DNA of 64,000 nucleotides, taken from Colwellia sp. C1TZA3 (GTDB lineage Bacteria > Pseudomonadota > Gammaproteobacteria > Enterobacterales > Alteromonadaceae). The position numbers and the translations under genes are program-made. Every line of letters starts with the position of its first letter. Positions within the stretch are counted from its first letter, which is position 1. Below, piece after piece: positions 26,767 through 36,637 of the stretch. The notes under the pieces are model-generated. The model worked only from the letters and a program-made list of their open reading frames with translations. It did not search any database and was not told where the DNA came from. Location: the NCBI RefSeq assembly GCF_007954265.1, contig NZ_VOLS01000016.1:1-64000 (forward strand), read 5' to 3'.

Positions 26767-27405
26767 TTATTTAAACCAGCGCTTAATTTTATCTTTACGT
26801 AAAATTAATAGAAATATTGCCATAGTGAAATATATCATAGGTTCAACAATGTCAGATTTCACTGACCAAAAAAAGTGCAATGCAATCAATAATACCGCGA
26901 GATAAACCCCGTTGTGTAACTTTTGCCAGTTTTTACCCATCTTGCGTCTTAGTGCGGTTATTGAGGTTAGCGCTAAAGAAAAAAGTATGATTAACGCCAC
27001 CATTCCCACCGTAATGTAAGGTCTGTCAATAATTTCATCAAAAAAAAGGTTAAGGTCAAACTGCACTTCAAAAGCTAAAAAATTCAACAAATGAAATACC
27101 GCATAGGTAAAGCTATACAAACCAAGTAGTCGCCTAGTTTGTACTAAGTAGCCTTGACGATATTTTTTCGCCACCGGTGTGATCAGCAGGGAAATCAGTA
27201 ATAAATTAAAAGCGCCAATGCCGGTGAAGTGAATAACCTCTTCGACCGGGTCTGCACCAAGCTGCTCGGTAAAGGCTAAAAAGTACAGTGTAAATAACGG
27301 TAAAAAAGCCAACAAGTGAATCGTAATTTTAAGTAACATAACTCTATAGCGTAAAAATAATGCCTTGAAAGACCCTTTACTCAACGAAGTTGCACTGGTT
27401 TGCAC
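26767..27405 (-). CDS. msrQ: Heme-binding membrane subunit of the MsrPQ methionine-sulfoxide reductase
   Basis: This 212-aa inner-membrane cytochrome b has six predicted helices of the ferric-reductase type. Histidines in VIHFTGIGAFNLL, FTYAVFHLLNFL and KLHNGVYLAVLLIALHFFW are likely heme ligands. It takes electrons from quinol or flavin and passes them to MsrP in the periplasm. It starts at a GTG that overlaps the MsrP TAG by one base, so the two genes are translationally coupled. Confidence 0.95.
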   Translation of the reverse strand: MQTSATSLSKGSFKALFLRYRVMLLKITIHLLAFLPLFTLYFLAFTEQLGADPVEEVIHFTGIGAFNLLLISLLITPVAKKYRQGYLVQTRRLLGLYSFTYAVFHLLNFLAFEVQFDLNLFFDEIIDRPYITVGMVALIILFSLALTSITALRRKMGKNWQKLHNGVYLAVLLIALHFFWSVKSDIVEPMIYFTMAIFLLILRKDKIKRWFK

Positions 27406-28412
27406 TAATAGTTTTTCCTTAAATCCATATTTTTATACAGGTGAGCAACTTCTTCGCCATAGCCATTAAATGGCAAAGTAGCAATACGATTACGGGCAAA
27501 TAAACCGCCAGTGGTTATGCGCCTTTCACTTGCCTGACTCCAACGTGGATGGTCCACAGCTGGATTAACATTGGCGTAAAAACCGTATTCACTGTCAGCA
27601 AGTCTATTCCATGTGGTAGGTGGTTTATCTTCAACTAATTTTATGCCAACAATTGATTTGATACTTTTAAAACCATACTTCCACGGTACAACTAATCGAA
27701 TCGGCGCACCATTTTGCGCGGGTAGGGTTTTACCGTATAAACCTACGCTCATAAACGTTAGGGGATTCATCGCTTCATCAATGCGTAAACCTTCTACGTA
27801 AGGGTATTCAACGCCACCACCAAGTCGACTGTTTTGTTCTGGCATCTGCTCTGGATCATATAAAGTCTCAAAGGCGACATATTTTGCTCGTGAATTAGGT
27901 GCAGCTTTTTTAATTAACGCTGCTAAGCCAAAACCTACCCACGGAATAACCATAGACCATGCTTCAACACAGCGTAAGCGATAAATACGCTCTTCTAAGG
28001 GAAAGCGTTTAAATAAGTCATCGTAACCTAGGGTATAAGGTTTATCGACCGCACCAGAAATACTGAGCTGCCAAGGATTAACTTTAAAGCCTTGCGCATT
28101 TTCAACTGGGTCGCTCTTACCGGTACCAAATTCATAAAAATTATTATGGCTGGAAATTTTAGCTTCAGGGGTTAATATTTGTGAAGATTCGCCTGCTGGC
28201 GTAAATTTTAAGGCTTGACGCTGAAACAGCACTTCTTCTTTACTACTGAAAAAATCTAGTGCGCCAGCGTTGGTGCTGGCAGATTGTGCTAATAAACTAC
28301 CCGCACCTAGGTAACCCAGCTTTTTTAACAGCTCACGGCGACCATAATAAACTGACTCGTCTGTTACTTGCTGTTCAGACAGTTGATGGTTTTTTTTCGT
28401 GTTAATTAACAT
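27405..28412 (-). CDS. msrP: Periplasmic methionine-sulfoxide reductase catalytic subunit (Mo cofactor)
   Basis: This 335-aa enzyme repairs oxidised methionines in periplasmic proteins. A Tat signal ([20 protein letters not shown]) is followed by the sulfite-oxidase fold; Cys148 in [11 protein letters not shown] is the expected molybdenum ligand, and [16 protein letters not shown] is the typical cofactor pocket. The ATG at 28412 is used, with AGAGG 5 nt upstream; an in-frame GTG two codons earlier lies in that site. First gene of the msrPQ operon. Confidence 0.96.
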   Translation of the reverse strand: MLINTKKNHQLSEQQVTDESVYYGRRELLKKLGYLGAGSLLAQSASTNAGALDFFSSKEEVLFQRQALKFTPAGESSQILTPEAKISSHNNFYEFGTGKSDPVENAQGFKVNPWQLSISGAVDKPYTLGYDDLFKRFPLEERIYRLRCVEAWSMVIPWVGFGLAALIKKAAPNSRAKYVAFETLYDPEQMPEQNSRLGGGVEYPYVEGLRIDEAMNPLTFMSVGLYGKTLPAQNGAPIRLVVPWKYGFKSIKSIVGIKLVEDKPPTTWNRLADSEYGFYANVNPAVDHPRWSQASERRITTGGLFARNRIATLPFNGYGEEVAHLYKNMDLRKNY

Positions 28413-28541
28413 TTTCACCTCTAATCGATCTAATTATAGCCATCGGATTAACTTGTAATATACAGACCCATAAAGAGGTGAAAAAATTCTTAATAAAAGC
28501 TAAATGTTTAACTAAAAGTCATATTTAATTAAAAATACTAC

Positions 28542-28922
28542 TTAACGAGAAAACTGCTCTAAATAGTCAATAATCTCACCTGATTCATACATCCAAGTAA
28601 TTGATTGATCTGCATTGATAATTTTCAAACAAGGTACGGTTCTTTTACCTCCTTCTTGGATCAACTCTGCACGATATTGCTCATGCTGGTTTATATTGCG
28701 TAACTCAATATTTAAGCCTAATCGCTTGATAGCGCGACGGGTTTTCACACAAAATGGACAAGCGGGTAATTGATATAAACTTAAATGTGCCGTACTAGCA
28801 TCCACTTCTTTTTGTAGTTGTGGCGAGCGTTTTGGCGCACTGGGAGAAAATATAAAGTTTAATAACAAAATTAAACGGCCAATCGGCCAACGAATTAAAA
28901 ACATAATAGGATTTGTGCTCAC
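28542..28922 (-). CDS. Membrane-anchored glutaredoxin-like protein
   Basis: This 126-aa protein has a hydrophobic N-terminal segment (IRWPIGRLILLLNFIF) and then a glutaredoxin fold with a CPFC active site (about residue 57), TVPCLKI with the cis-proline, and a C-terminal GEIIDYLEQF helix. It probably reduces disulfides or glutathionylated thiols at the inner membrane. GTG 28922 or ATG 28904 could be the start; neither has a strong ribosome site. Confidence 0.88.
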   Translation of the reverse strand: MSTNPIMFLIRWPIGRLILLLNFIFSPSAPKRSPQLQKEVDASTAHLSLYQLPACPFCVKTRRAIKRLGLNIELRNINQHEQYRAELIQEGGKRTVPCLKIINADQSITWMYESGEIIDYLEQFSR

Positions 28923-28959
28923 GGTTAAGTAAATAAACTAAAATAATGACATGATTTTA

Positions 28960-29511
28960 TTACCACATCATATCATCAGGAATTTGAAATTCTGCGTAAG
29001 GGTCATCTTCAGCAATAACTTCATCAGCCACTTTAGTGTTTTGCACTAAAATCACTGTTTTATCTAGACTCGCTACTTTTTCTGCCGTTTCAGCGGTAAC
29101 AATATAAGTTGTATCATCAACACCACATAAAGCTAAACGACCATTAACTAAGGCTTTATGGGTGACAGCATCAACAAATAACTTCTTAATTTTACTATTG
29201 AAAGTGTAATTATATTCTGCTTCACCTTTCACATTGGTCACTTGGTGATGTTGCAGAATTTGTAAAATCCTCAGCTGTTGCTCTTTGGCTGCTAAGGATT
29301 GTTTTTTTTCATTATTCAAGGCGATATCACGGGCTAGCTTGTCTTTTTTCGCCAGTTCAAGCTCTTGTTTAACTTGCTCTTGTAAACTAGTGTCAACCTT
29401 GACACCGCTGCGTTTTTGTTTGCCTGTTTTGCGTTTATCACTATTTGCTTGTCGTGCTTTTTGCTTGGTAGTTAAACCTGCTTTAAGCAACTGGTCTTGT
29501 AATGAGGCCAT
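28960..29511 (-). CDS. DUF2058 (YaiL-like) family protein
   Basis: This 183-aa cytoplasmic protein has a basic, coiled-coil N-terminal half (MASLQDQLLKAGLTTKQKAR, then Lys/Glu-rich to about 90) and a compact C-terminal domain (YNYTFNSKIKKLFVD, LALCGVDDTTYIV). This is the DUF2058 layout of gammaproteobacterial nucleic-acid-associated proteins; the molecular role is not established. AGGAAAATAG precedes the ATG. It is a single gene. Confidence 0.92.
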   Translation of the reverse strand: MASLQDQLLKAGLTTKQKARQANSDKRKTGKQKRSGVKVDTSLQEQVKQELELAKKDKLARDIALNNEKKQSLAAKEQQLRILQILQHHQVTNVKGEAEYNYTFNSKIKKLFVDAVTHKALVNGRLALCGVDDTTYIVTAETAEKVASLDKTVILVQNTKVADEVIAEDDPYAEFQIPDDMMW

Positions 29512-29591
29512 CTATTTTCCTATGGTAGAATACCAATTGAATATCGATTTTGACTATTTTATCAGTTCGTTTACCATTTTACAGCATTCAA

Positions 29592-29622
29592 TAAAAAAGC
29601 AGTATAATTGCCTGCTTTTTCA
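29592..29622 (-). terminator. Terminator for the second molybdenum hydroxylase operon
   Basis: A 9-bp AAAAAGCAG/CTGCTTTTT stem (29594-29602/29612-29620), with T residues after it on the minus strand. Confidence 0.75.
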
Positions 29623-29693
29623 GGGCTAATTTACCCGTTTACATTAGCTTCTAGTGCAGCCTAAAACAGCTGCAGCTAGCTAATTATGGGCTT

Positions 29694-31949
29694 TTACACT
29701 ATGCCATATTTTTTTAATGGTAATTCTCGATAACGTTTACCGGTGGCATTAAAAATAGCATTACAAATAGCAGGGGCAATAGGTGGTACACCTGGTTCAC
29801 CAACACCGCCTGGAGGTGCGTCACTGTCAATTATTTCCACATGTGTGGTTGGGGTATCTGCAATTCGAGCAACTTGATAACTGTCAAAATTATTTTGCTC
29901 AATCACTCCATCTTTCGCAGTTAGCTCACTAAAAAAGGTTAATGATAAAGCAAAAATAGCTGCGCCTTCCATTTGCGAGCGAATGCGTTCAGGGTTTACC
30001 GCTAAACCACAATCTACTGCCATCCAGACATCATCAACTTTAATTTTTCCATCACTGTTTTCTGATACTTCAACAATACAAGCGACATAACTCACAAAGC
30101 TTCGATGCATAGCAATACCAAGGCCATGGCCTTTAGGTAGCTTTCTGCCCCACTTTGCCATAGTACTGGCTTTTTCTATTACGGCTTTCATCCGCGCGGT
30201 GTCAACAGGGAATTTAGCCAGTGTTTCACCATAATTGCCATATTTAGCCTGCTCTTTTGAGAAATCAATTTTACGATCTGCGCCCAGCATGGCGATTAGG
30301 TTGTCTTTGCTGTCTAAACCTTTTGCCTGGGCCAGCTCATCAACAAATGAACTTACTGCGAAAACATGGTTGATATTAGTCACTGAACGCATCCAACCGA
30401 TACGGGTATGCGCCGGCGCTTTGCCGGCGGCACAACTAACATTAGCAATGTCATAGGGCATATCAATTAAGCCTAAATCGGCTTCTGAGCCAATTAAGTC
30501 TTCACCTTGGCTGAACGTTGAGCCAATAGGTGGCTCTGCCACATGATGTTGCCACGCGGTAACTGTGCCATCTTCATCAATACCAGCCGCAAGCTTTTGA
30601 TAACTAACCGCATGATAATAACCATTTTGAATTTCGTCTTCACGAGTCCACATCACTTTAATTGGCACGTTTAACTGCTTAGAGAGTATCGCTGCTTCAA
30701 CAATAAAGTCGGGCTTAGATTTGCGACCAAAGCCGCCACCTAACAAAGTAACATTAATATTGACATTTTCTGGCGCAATACCGGTAATTTGTGCAACGGT
30801 GCTTTGTGCTGACTGTGGGGTTTGGGTGCAGGCCCAAATATCAAAAATACCATCATGAAAATGTGCGGCAGCCGCTGGTGGCTCCATGGGCACATGGATT
30901 AATTCTGGCACATAATATGACGCTGTGATCACTTGTTTAGCATCCACGAGTGCTTTGCTCACATCGCCTTTACTGCGCAGCACTTTGGCAGGGTTATCAC
31001 AACTTTTGGCTAATGCTTTTTTGTAGTCATCGCTGTTGTAACTTTGATGTGTACTTTCATGCCATTGTATTGCTAGTGCTTCTCGACCTTTCATTGCCGC
31101 CCAAGTATTTTTAGCGATAACCGCCACACCACCTAAAGGTTTAAATACCGCGGGTTCTTCTAGGTCAGGCAATTGCACGACATCTATAACACCAGCAATC
31201 GCCTTTGCAGCATCGCTATTAAATGATTTAACTTTTGCCCCCAGTACCGGTGGCCTAGCAATAACAGCATATTGCATCTGGTCTAATTCAACATCAAAAC
31301 CGTAAGTAGTAGCGCCTATCGCGATCTTTTCACCATCAACTAAAGCCACATCCGATTTACCGATAAGCGTAAAGTCTTTCTTATCTTTTAATATCAAGGC
31401 AGATTGTGCTGGCAATGCTAGCGTGCTCGCTATGGCAACTAAGCTACCAAAAGATAATGTTCGACCGGTTTGTTCATGCACTATGGTGTTATTTACCGCT
31501 GATGTTTGACTCACATCTACTTGCCATTGCTTGGCTGCCGCCTGTTGCAGCATCATACGCGCCGCAGCGCCAGCTTCTCGCAGTGGCTGATAAAAGCGTC
31601 TTACCGAGCGTGAGCCATCGGTGTTTTGGCTACCATATTTTTTATCACCTAAGCCTTGTACAACAGTGATTTTTTGCCAATCAGCACCAAGTTCGTCGGC
31701 AACAATCATCGGAATACTGGTTTTAATCCCTTGGCCCATTTCTGATCTATGCACCACAATGCTGACCATATTGTCGCTGCCTATTTGGACATAAACATTA
31801 GGTGAAAATTTATCAGCGGCTATAACGCCTGCCAACGCTTTTGGTATGGTAAGCATTGACGGTAATTGCACCCCAAGTACCAACGCCGTAGAACTGATAC
31901 CGAGTGTTTTTAAAAAGCCACGACGGCTAACATTTTCAATGTGTTTCAT
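29694..31949 (-). CDS. Second xanthine dehydrogenase-family molybdopterin-binding subunit (IorB-like), Tat-exported
   Basis: This 751-aa large subunit has a Tat signal ([11 protein letters not shown]), the [12 protein letters not shown] cofactor motif near residue 405, and the catalytic-Glu motif [15 protein letters not shown] near the C-terminus. It is only a distant relative of the subunit at 7182-9467, judged by the many differences along the whole length, so it probably has another substrate. It follows its [2Fe-2S] partner by 2 nt. With the mocA-like gene it forms a three-gene operon, which points to the cytosine-dinucleotide form of the cofactor. Confidence 0.93.
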   Translation of the reverse strand: MKHIENVSRRGFLKTLGISSTALVLGVQLPSMLTIPKALAGVIAADKFSPNVYVQIGSDNMVSIVVHRSEMGQGIKTSIPMIVADELGADWQKITVVQGLGDKKYGSQNTDGSRSVRRFYQPLREAGAAARMMLQQAAAKQWQVDVSQTSAVNNTIVHEQTGRTLSFGSLVAIASTLALPAQSALILKDKKDFTLIGKSDVALVDGEKIAIGATTYGFDVELDQMQYAVIARPPVLGAKVKSFNSDAAKAIAGVIDVVQLPDLEEPAVFKPLGGVAVIAKNTWAAMKGREALAIQWHESTHQSYNSDDYKKALAKSCDNPAKVLRSKGDVSKALVDAKQVITASYYVPELIHVPMEPPAAAAHFHDGIFDIWACTQTPQSAQSTVAQITGIAPENVNINVTLLGGGFGRKSKPDFIVEAAILSKQLNVPIKVMWTREDEIQNGYYHAVSYQKLAAGIDEDGTVTAWQHHVAEPPIGSTFSQGEDLIGSEADLGLIDMPYDIANVSCAAGKAPAHTRIGWMRSVTNINHVFAVSSFVDELAQAKGLDSKDNLIAMLGADRKIDFSKEQAKYGNYGETLAKFPVDTARMKAVIEKASTMAKWGRKLPKGHGLGIAMHRSFVSYVACIVEVSENSDGKIKVDDVWMAVDCGLAVNPERIRSQMEGAAIFALSLTFFSELTAKDGVIEQNNFDSYQVARIADTPTTHVEIIDSDAPPGGVGEPGVPPIAPAICNAIFNATGKRYRELPLKKYGIV

Positions 31950-31951
31950 GA

Positions 31952-32422
31952 TCAGCTTCCTTGTACTTCAGTGGCCAAATCAGCGGCGAGGTGAATCGCT
32001 TGTTTGATGCGTTGATAAGTACCACAACGACAAATATTACCACTCATGGCGAGCTCAATATCTTCATCGTTTGGTTTAGGTTTGCGGTCTAACAATGCCA
32101 CCGCCGACATCATTTGGCCTGACTGACAATAACCGCACTGTGGCACATTTAATTCTTGCCACGCTTGTTGAACTGGGTGCCCTCCATGCTCGGAAAGCCC
32201 TTCAATAGTGGTGATTTTTTTCTGCGCAATAGCTGACACTGGCATAACACATGAGCGAACAGGTTGACCATCAACATGGACCGTACAAGCGCCACATAAG
32301 CCTTTACCACAACCATATTTGGTACCGGTGTATTTTAAAATGTCTCTTAATGCCCATAACAATGGCATATCGCCATCATCATTAAATTGATGTTCTTTAC
32401 CATTGACCGTTAAGGTAATCAT
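31952..32422 (-). CDS. Second (2Fe-2S)-binding subunit of molybdenum hydroxylase (IorA-like)
   Basis: This 156-aa small subunit has both cluster sites: [15 protein letters not shown] ... RSC and [10 protein letters not shown] ... GNICRCGTY. It transfers electrons from the molybdenum subunit encoded 2 nt downstream. AAAGGA lies 9 nt before the ATG. It is the middle gene of a mocA-small-large operon. Confidence 0.95.
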   Translation of the reverse strand: MITLTVNGKEHQFNDDGDMPLLWALRDILKYTGTKYGCGKGLCGACTVHVDGQPVRSCVMPVSAIAQKKITTIEGLSEHGGHPVQQAWQELNVPQCGYCQSGQMMSAVALLDRKPKPNDEDIELAMSGNICRCGTYQRIKQAIHLAADLATEVQGS

Positions 32423-32501
32423 AAAATCATTTCCTTTAGTTTGTTAAACCTTGCTTTGGTTAGCCTAGCTTAAGCTAGCATAGTGTTAGTTAAAGCTTTA
32501 G

Positions 32502-33143
32502 CTAGTGATGTTGTGCATTAATGCCAAGCTTTTGAACCATGTATCTTAATTGCTCTGGTGTATCTATATCAATAAACGCATGCGCGAGTGGTACTTTTAA
32601 TAACTTACTTTGGTACTGTGCTAGCAACGGCTTTGCCCCTTGCTGACCTGTTAACTGGGTTAACTTTGTAAAATAGTCTTGAGAAAATATCACCGGCGGG
32701 CCAATTTTTTCTTTTGCGCTTGACGCTACTATCGTTAAGTCTTGTGCAACAACAATAGCATGAGGATTAGCTTGCCAATAACCTTGATGACGAATCAAAT
32801 CAGCTGAGGTTAACTGCCATTGGTCAACTAATACGATCATAACCGCCTTTATATCCGGAGCTAACCCTGCAACACCAACAGCAATTGATGACGCCATGCC
32901 GTCTGAGAACTTGCTATTAATAATAGTCTTGATAGGTAAATGATCAATGCGCGCTTGAACTTGGCTAGCATTAAAACCTAAAACGCAATACACCTGACTT
33001 GTCACCTTTAAAGCTTGCGCTAATTGCCATTCAACTAAGCTTTGTTTGTTGATATTAATTAATTGCTTCATATGACCTAAACGAGACGACTGACCTGCTG
33101 CCAATACTATGATGGCAAAATTGTTATTTGCGTGATGGGTCAT
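32502..33143 (-). CDS. MocA-like molybdenum cofactor nucleotidyltransferase
   Basis: This 213-aa protein carries the NTP-transferase signature LAAGQSSRLGHMKQL, the FSDGMASSI segment and the VLVDQW metal-binding Asp. Relatives (MocA) attach CMP to molybdopterin to give the cytosine-dinucleotide cofactor of xanthine-oxidase-family enzymes. It is the first gene of the operon that encodes such an enzyme, 79 nt ahead of the small subunit, so a dedicated cofactor role is likely. Confidence 0.9.
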   Translation of the reverse strand: MTHHANNNFAIIVLAAGQSSRLGHMKQLININKQSLVEWQLAQALKVTSQVYCVLGFNASQVQARIDHLPIKTIINSKFSDGMASSIAVGVAGLAPDIKAVMIVLVDQWQLTSADLIRHQGYWQANPHAIVVAQDLTIVASSAKEKIGPPVIFSQDYFTKLTQLTGQQGAKPLLAQYQSKLLKVPLAHAFIDIDTPEQLRYMVQKLGINAQHH

Positions 33144-33387
33144 TTTAATCTGCTCTCTAACATCATATTAGCTCTTTTGTTGGTGAACCATCTTAATACC
33201 AATAGGATAAGTGTAACATCAAATAAAACCAGCAAGGCAATTTCAGACAACCATCAAATTTTACCCAGTGGATATGTATGTAAAGTGTAATCAATGGTTA
33301 AGATAAATTTATCGAATCATCAAGATTCAAACTTCATTGGTTTTAAGGTACTCTACGCTATCGAAATTGTTTACTTTGCTAAGCCTA

Positions 33388-35823
33388 ATGAAACATTTAA
33401 AAAATACGCTGATCGGCATACTATTTATTCTCTTCTTAGTTATAGCGACTTTGAGTACTTGGATATACAGTCAAATCGACAGTGCCTTACCACAATTAGA
33501 CGGTAAGCAAACACTCTATGGCTTATCTGCCAGCGCCATCGTAGAACGAGATCAGCAAGGCATTGTCACCATCAAAGCAGATAATCGCTTAGATATCGCC
33601 ATCGCCACCGGCTTTGTTCATGCTCAAGAACGCTTTTTTCAAATGGACTTATTACGCCGAAACTCAGCTGGTGAGCTTGCCAGTCTATTTGGCGACGCGG
33701 CGATAGCCTATGACAGTGAAATTCGCCGCCATCGTTTTCGTGAACGCGCTACCCGCATAGTGTCACAATTATCAGCCGCAGACTTAGCGTTGATAAAAGC
33801 CTACACACGCGGCGTCAATCAAGGCTTAAAATACCTTAAAGCGCCACCTTTTGAATATTTACTGCTACGCCAAGCACCGGTCGAATGGCAAGAAGAAGAT
33901 ACTATTTTAACCGTACTCAGTATGTATATCGACTTACAGTATCAAGACGGAAAGCGCGAACGAACCCTAGGCCTAATGCACTCACTATTAAGCGCTGAGG
34001 TCTATGCATTTCTTAACCCTAAAGGCAGTCGTTGGGATGCTGCCATAGATGGCACTGAGTTTCCTGCATCGCCATTACCAAAAGCAGCTTGGCCTTCTGC
34101 CTCAAGTGGAGGTATGGCGGCTTTGCTAAAGCATCAAGCACTAGACCCGCTCGTATCTGACGCGATTCCCTCACCACTTGCCAGAGAAAAATCAACTTTA
34201 AATGAAGAATTCCCCGGCTCAAACAACTGGGCTATTGGCGGTAATATAAGTTCTACCGGCAGCGCTATGGTTGCCAACGATATGCATTTGGGAATTCGGG
34301 TACCAAACACTTGGTTTAGAGCCTCTTTTGAATATCAAAGTGTCGATAATACCGCTGTAAAAGTCACCGGCGCGACATTACCTGGCACACCTAACATTAT
34401 TATTGGCAGCAACGGTCATATTGCTTGGGGCTTTACTAACAGTTATGGCGACTGGAGCGATGTGATTATTCTTGAAACCAATGCCGATAAAAGCCAATAT
34501 TTAACACCCGATGGCTATCAGCACTTTATCAAACGTAAACAAATTATCGCGGTAAAAGATCAAGAAGCGGTCGACATAACGGTAACTGATACCATTTGGG
34601 GACCTGTTATCGGTGAAAATGCTCAAGGTGATTTACTTGCATATCGTTGGGTTGCTCACGACAAAAGTGCGGTTAACATGGCCATTGTTGAGTTTGAAAC
34701 CGCTACCAATGTAGCGCAGGCCTTCGCTATTGCTGCTCGTGCTGGCTTACCTGCGCAAAACTTAATGGTGGGTGATAAACAAGGTAATATTGGCTGGACC
34801 ATCATGGGACCAATCCCACAACGCAGCGCAAAGTTTGGTGAAACACCAACATCTTGGGCCAATGGCAACAATAAATGGTTAGGGCTTTTGCCAGCTGAAG
34901 ATTACCCGAAAGTTATCAACCCAAAAAATTCGCGCTTATGGACGGCAAATTCACGGGTTATTGGTGCAGACATGTTGAAAAAAATCGGTAATGGCGGCTA
35001 TGCCATCGGTGCAAGGTCTTCGCAAATAAAACAAAACCTTGAGGCTAAAGCATCGTTTGATGAACAAGACTTGCTCAATATTGCCCTTGATGACAGCGCC
35101 AAATTTTTATTACGTTGGCAAGAGTTTATTTTGTCTGAAGTACTCACTGATACCATGTTGGCTAAGCATCAAGACTGGCATGAAGTAAAAAACATTATCA
35201 ATGTGAAACATTTATCAGCTAGCACAGACTCTGTTGCCTATCGCCTGATCAGAAATTTTCGCTTAACTATCAGAGAGCAAGTGTTTGAAATTTTCAATGA
35301 AAACATGACCAAGCTCGATGAAGATTACAGTTTTCATACCATACGTCATCAAATAGAAACGCCATTATGGCAATTGGTGAATCAACAACCTGAAAACTTT
35401 CTCTGGCGTGGTCAGGCAAGTTGGTCGGCCTTATTTGAAGTAAGCCTTGAGAAAACACTCAACCAAATGACCGAGTCAACCTCGCTGGCAAACGCCACTT
35501 GGGGTAAACAAAACATCAGCAAAATTCAGCACCCATTAAGCCGTGCTGTGCCATTTATTGGCCAATGGCTTGATATGCCTGAAGTAGAATTACCCGGTGA
35601 TAGCTACATGCCAAGAGTACAAGGACAAGCATTTGGTGCGTCGCAGCGCATGGTTGTCTCTCCTGGACACGAAGAAAGCGGCATTTTTCATATGCCCACC
35701 AGTCAATCAGGTCATCCTTGGAGCCCATATTATGGTTTAGGACATGAGAGTTGGATAAAAGGTCAAGCATCTAGCTTTTTGCCAGGCCCAAGCAAGTACA
35801 CACTGACTTTACTCAGTTACTAA
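33388..35823 (+). CDS. Penicillin acylase-family (Ntn) amidohydrolase
   Basis: This 811-aa precursor has an N-terminal hydrophobic segment (about 5-25) that should take it to the periplasm. The alpha-chain part (QERFFQMDLLRR near 80) is followed by the self-cleavage site, with the nucleophile Ser278 in GSNNWAIGG opening the beta chain. Later motifs include NDMHLGIRVPNTW and GFTNSYGDW. Family members cut amide bonds in beta-lactams, acyl-homoserine lactones or other N-acyl compounds; quorum quenching is possible but not shown. The start is the ATG at 33388; an earlier in-frame GTG would add 17 residues. The 3' end runs into an 8-bp tandem repeat. Confidence 0.93.
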   Translation: MKHLKNTLIGILFILFLVIATLSTWIYSQIDSALPQLDGKQTLYGLSASAIVERDQQGIVTIKADNRLDIAIATGFVHAQERFFQMDLLRRNSAGELASLFGDAAIAYDSEIRRHRFRERATRIVSQLSAADLALIKAYTRGVNQGLKYLKAPPFEYLLLRQAPVEWQEEDTILTVLSMYIDLQYQDGKRERTLGLMHSLLSAEVYAFLNPKGSRWDAAIDGTEFPASPLPKAAWPSASSGGMAALLKHQALDPLVSDAIPSPLAREKSTLNEEFPGSNNWAIGGNISSTGSAMVANDMHLGIRVPNTWFRASFEYQSVDNTAVKVTGATLPGTPNIIIGSNGHIAWGFTNSYGDWSDVIILETNADKSQYLTPDGYQHFIKRKQIIAVKDQEAVDITVTDTIWGPVIGENAQGDLLAYRWVAHDKSAVNMAIVEFETATNVAQAFAIAARAGLPAQNLMVGDKQGNIGWTIMGPIPQRSAKFGETPTSWANGNNKWLGLLPAEDYPKVINPKNSRLWTANSRVIGADMLKKIGNGGYAIGARSSQIKQNLEAKASFDEQDLLNIALDDSAKFLLRWQEFILSEVLTDTMLAKHQDWHEVKNIINVKHLSASTDSVAYRLIRNFRLTIREQVFEIFNENMTKLDEDYSFHTIRHQIETPLWQLVNQQPENFLWRGQASWSALFEVSLEKTLNQMTESTSLANATWGKQNISKIQHPLSRAVPFIGQWLDMPEVELPGDSYMPRVQGQAFGASQRMVVSPGHEESGIFHMPTSQSGHPWSPYYGLGHESWIKGQASSFLPGPSKYTLTLLSY

Positions 35824-35847
35824 ACTCAGTTACTCAGTTACTCAGTT
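35811..35847 (+). repeat. 8-bp tandem repeat ACTCAGTT at the acylase stop codon
   Basis: ACTCAGTT occurs at 35811, 35824, 35832 and 35840; the first copy encodes the last residues and the next ones lie past the TAA at 35821-35823. Slippage here could change the C-terminus. Confidence 0.75.
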
Positions 35848-35890
35848 ACTAGCGAAGCAACATAAACCATCAACATACTAAGGAACAATA

Positions 35891-36274
35891 ATGACCACCT
35901 TAATCATTTGTTTATTTATCGCCGCCCTATTACCATTTATTGCCAAAATTCCGGTTGCTATTGCCATGCATAAAATGGGCGGTTACAACAACAATCACCC
36001 TCGTGCTCAACAAGCAAAGCTAACCGGCTTTGGCGCTAGAGCTTTCGCCGCACATCAAAATGCCTTTGAATCACTGCTTATTTTTGCTCCCGCCGTTTTG
36101 TTAGCCATCGCAACACAAAACACTGGCGTTTTTATCGAGCAACTCGCTATTACCCATATTGTTGCCAGAGTGCTTTACAATATTGCCTACTTAATAAATA
36201 TTGGCGTTATGCGTTCATTAATATGGGGTGTTGGCATCATAAGTTCTTTCACTATTATCTATCAATGTATTTAA
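35891..36274 (+). CDS. MAPEG-family membrane protein
   Basis: This 127-aa inner-membrane protein has four hydrophobic helices and the MAPEG pattern, with a conserved AHQNAFESLLIFAPAVLLA helix and the RVLYNIAYL segment near residue 100. Eukaryotic relatives handle glutathione and eicosanoids; the bacterial role is unclear. AAGGA precedes the ATG. It is 67 bp downstream of the acylase and may be co-transcribed. Confidence 0.9.
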   Translation: MTTLIICLFIAALLPFIAKIPVAIAMHKMGGYNNNHPRAQQAKLTGFGARAFAAHQNAFESLLIFAPAVLLAIATQNTGVFIEQLAITHIVARVLYNIAYLINIGVMRSLIWGVGIISSFTIIYQCI

Positions 36275-36418
36275 GTGACAGATATATCGTTATTAGTTTT
36301 AAGCTATTAGCGGTGTATTCGTCTAAAATATCGCTTATAAGCCTTTTTTATGCCTTTAGACAAAAATAGGCATAAAGAAACGGTTGTACTCTGCTGTGAT
36401 GGTGGCTAAAGTAAAGCT

Positions 36419-36475
36419 ATGCAAATGACAAAACTAGCCTTTTTTTTTAACACTTTCTTTCTCTCAGTTCACTGA
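36419..36475 (+). CDS. pheL: Phe-rich leader peptide of pheA
   Basis: The 18-codon frame reads MQMTKLAFFFNTFFLSVH then TGA. Five of 18 residues are Phe, in runs of three and two, as in the E. coli PheL peptide that senses charged tRNA-Phe. A terminator hairpin with an overlapping antiterminator follows 25 nt later, then pheA. Translation may start at the second ATG (36425). No strong ribosome site is seen. Confidence 0.85.
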   Translation: MQMTKLAFFFNTFFLSVH

Positions 36476-36484
36476 GCGCGCTTT

Positions 36485-36533
36485 AGGTTTTGGCATGCAC
36501 TAAAAAACCTCCTAATGGAGGTTTTTTAGTTTT
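36485..36533 (+). promoter_or_regulatory. pheA transcription attenuator
   Basis: The terminator has a perfect 13-bp stem (CTAAAAAACCTCC, 36500-36512/36517-36529), a TAAT loop and a T-rich tail. AGGTTTT at 36485-36491 can instead pair with AAAACCT at 36504-36510, disrupting the terminator. A leader peptide with Phe codons lies just upstream. This fits Phe-controlled attenuation. Confidence 0.85.
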
Positions 36534-36551
36534 AGTGGTCGCAACAAGTAA

Positions 36552-36570
36552 TACCAAGTTGATTAATAAT
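36552..36570 (+). repeat. Solo terminus of the third repeat family
   Basis: TACCAAGTTGATTAATAAT matches the left end seen at 17105, 12408 and 25961. It lies between the attenuator and the pheA start. No right end is seen. Confidence 0.4.
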
Positions 36571-36637
36571 TATAAATAACTCGCAAAATATGATAATAAA
36601 AGCGAATAAACTCATAACTACCTAATAGGAAAACGCG

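Noticed and set aside
36347-36376. TTTATGCCT/AGGCATAAA stem before the pheA leader as a terminator
   Set aside because: No T-tract follows on either strand; possibly chance, and not needed to explain the attenuator.
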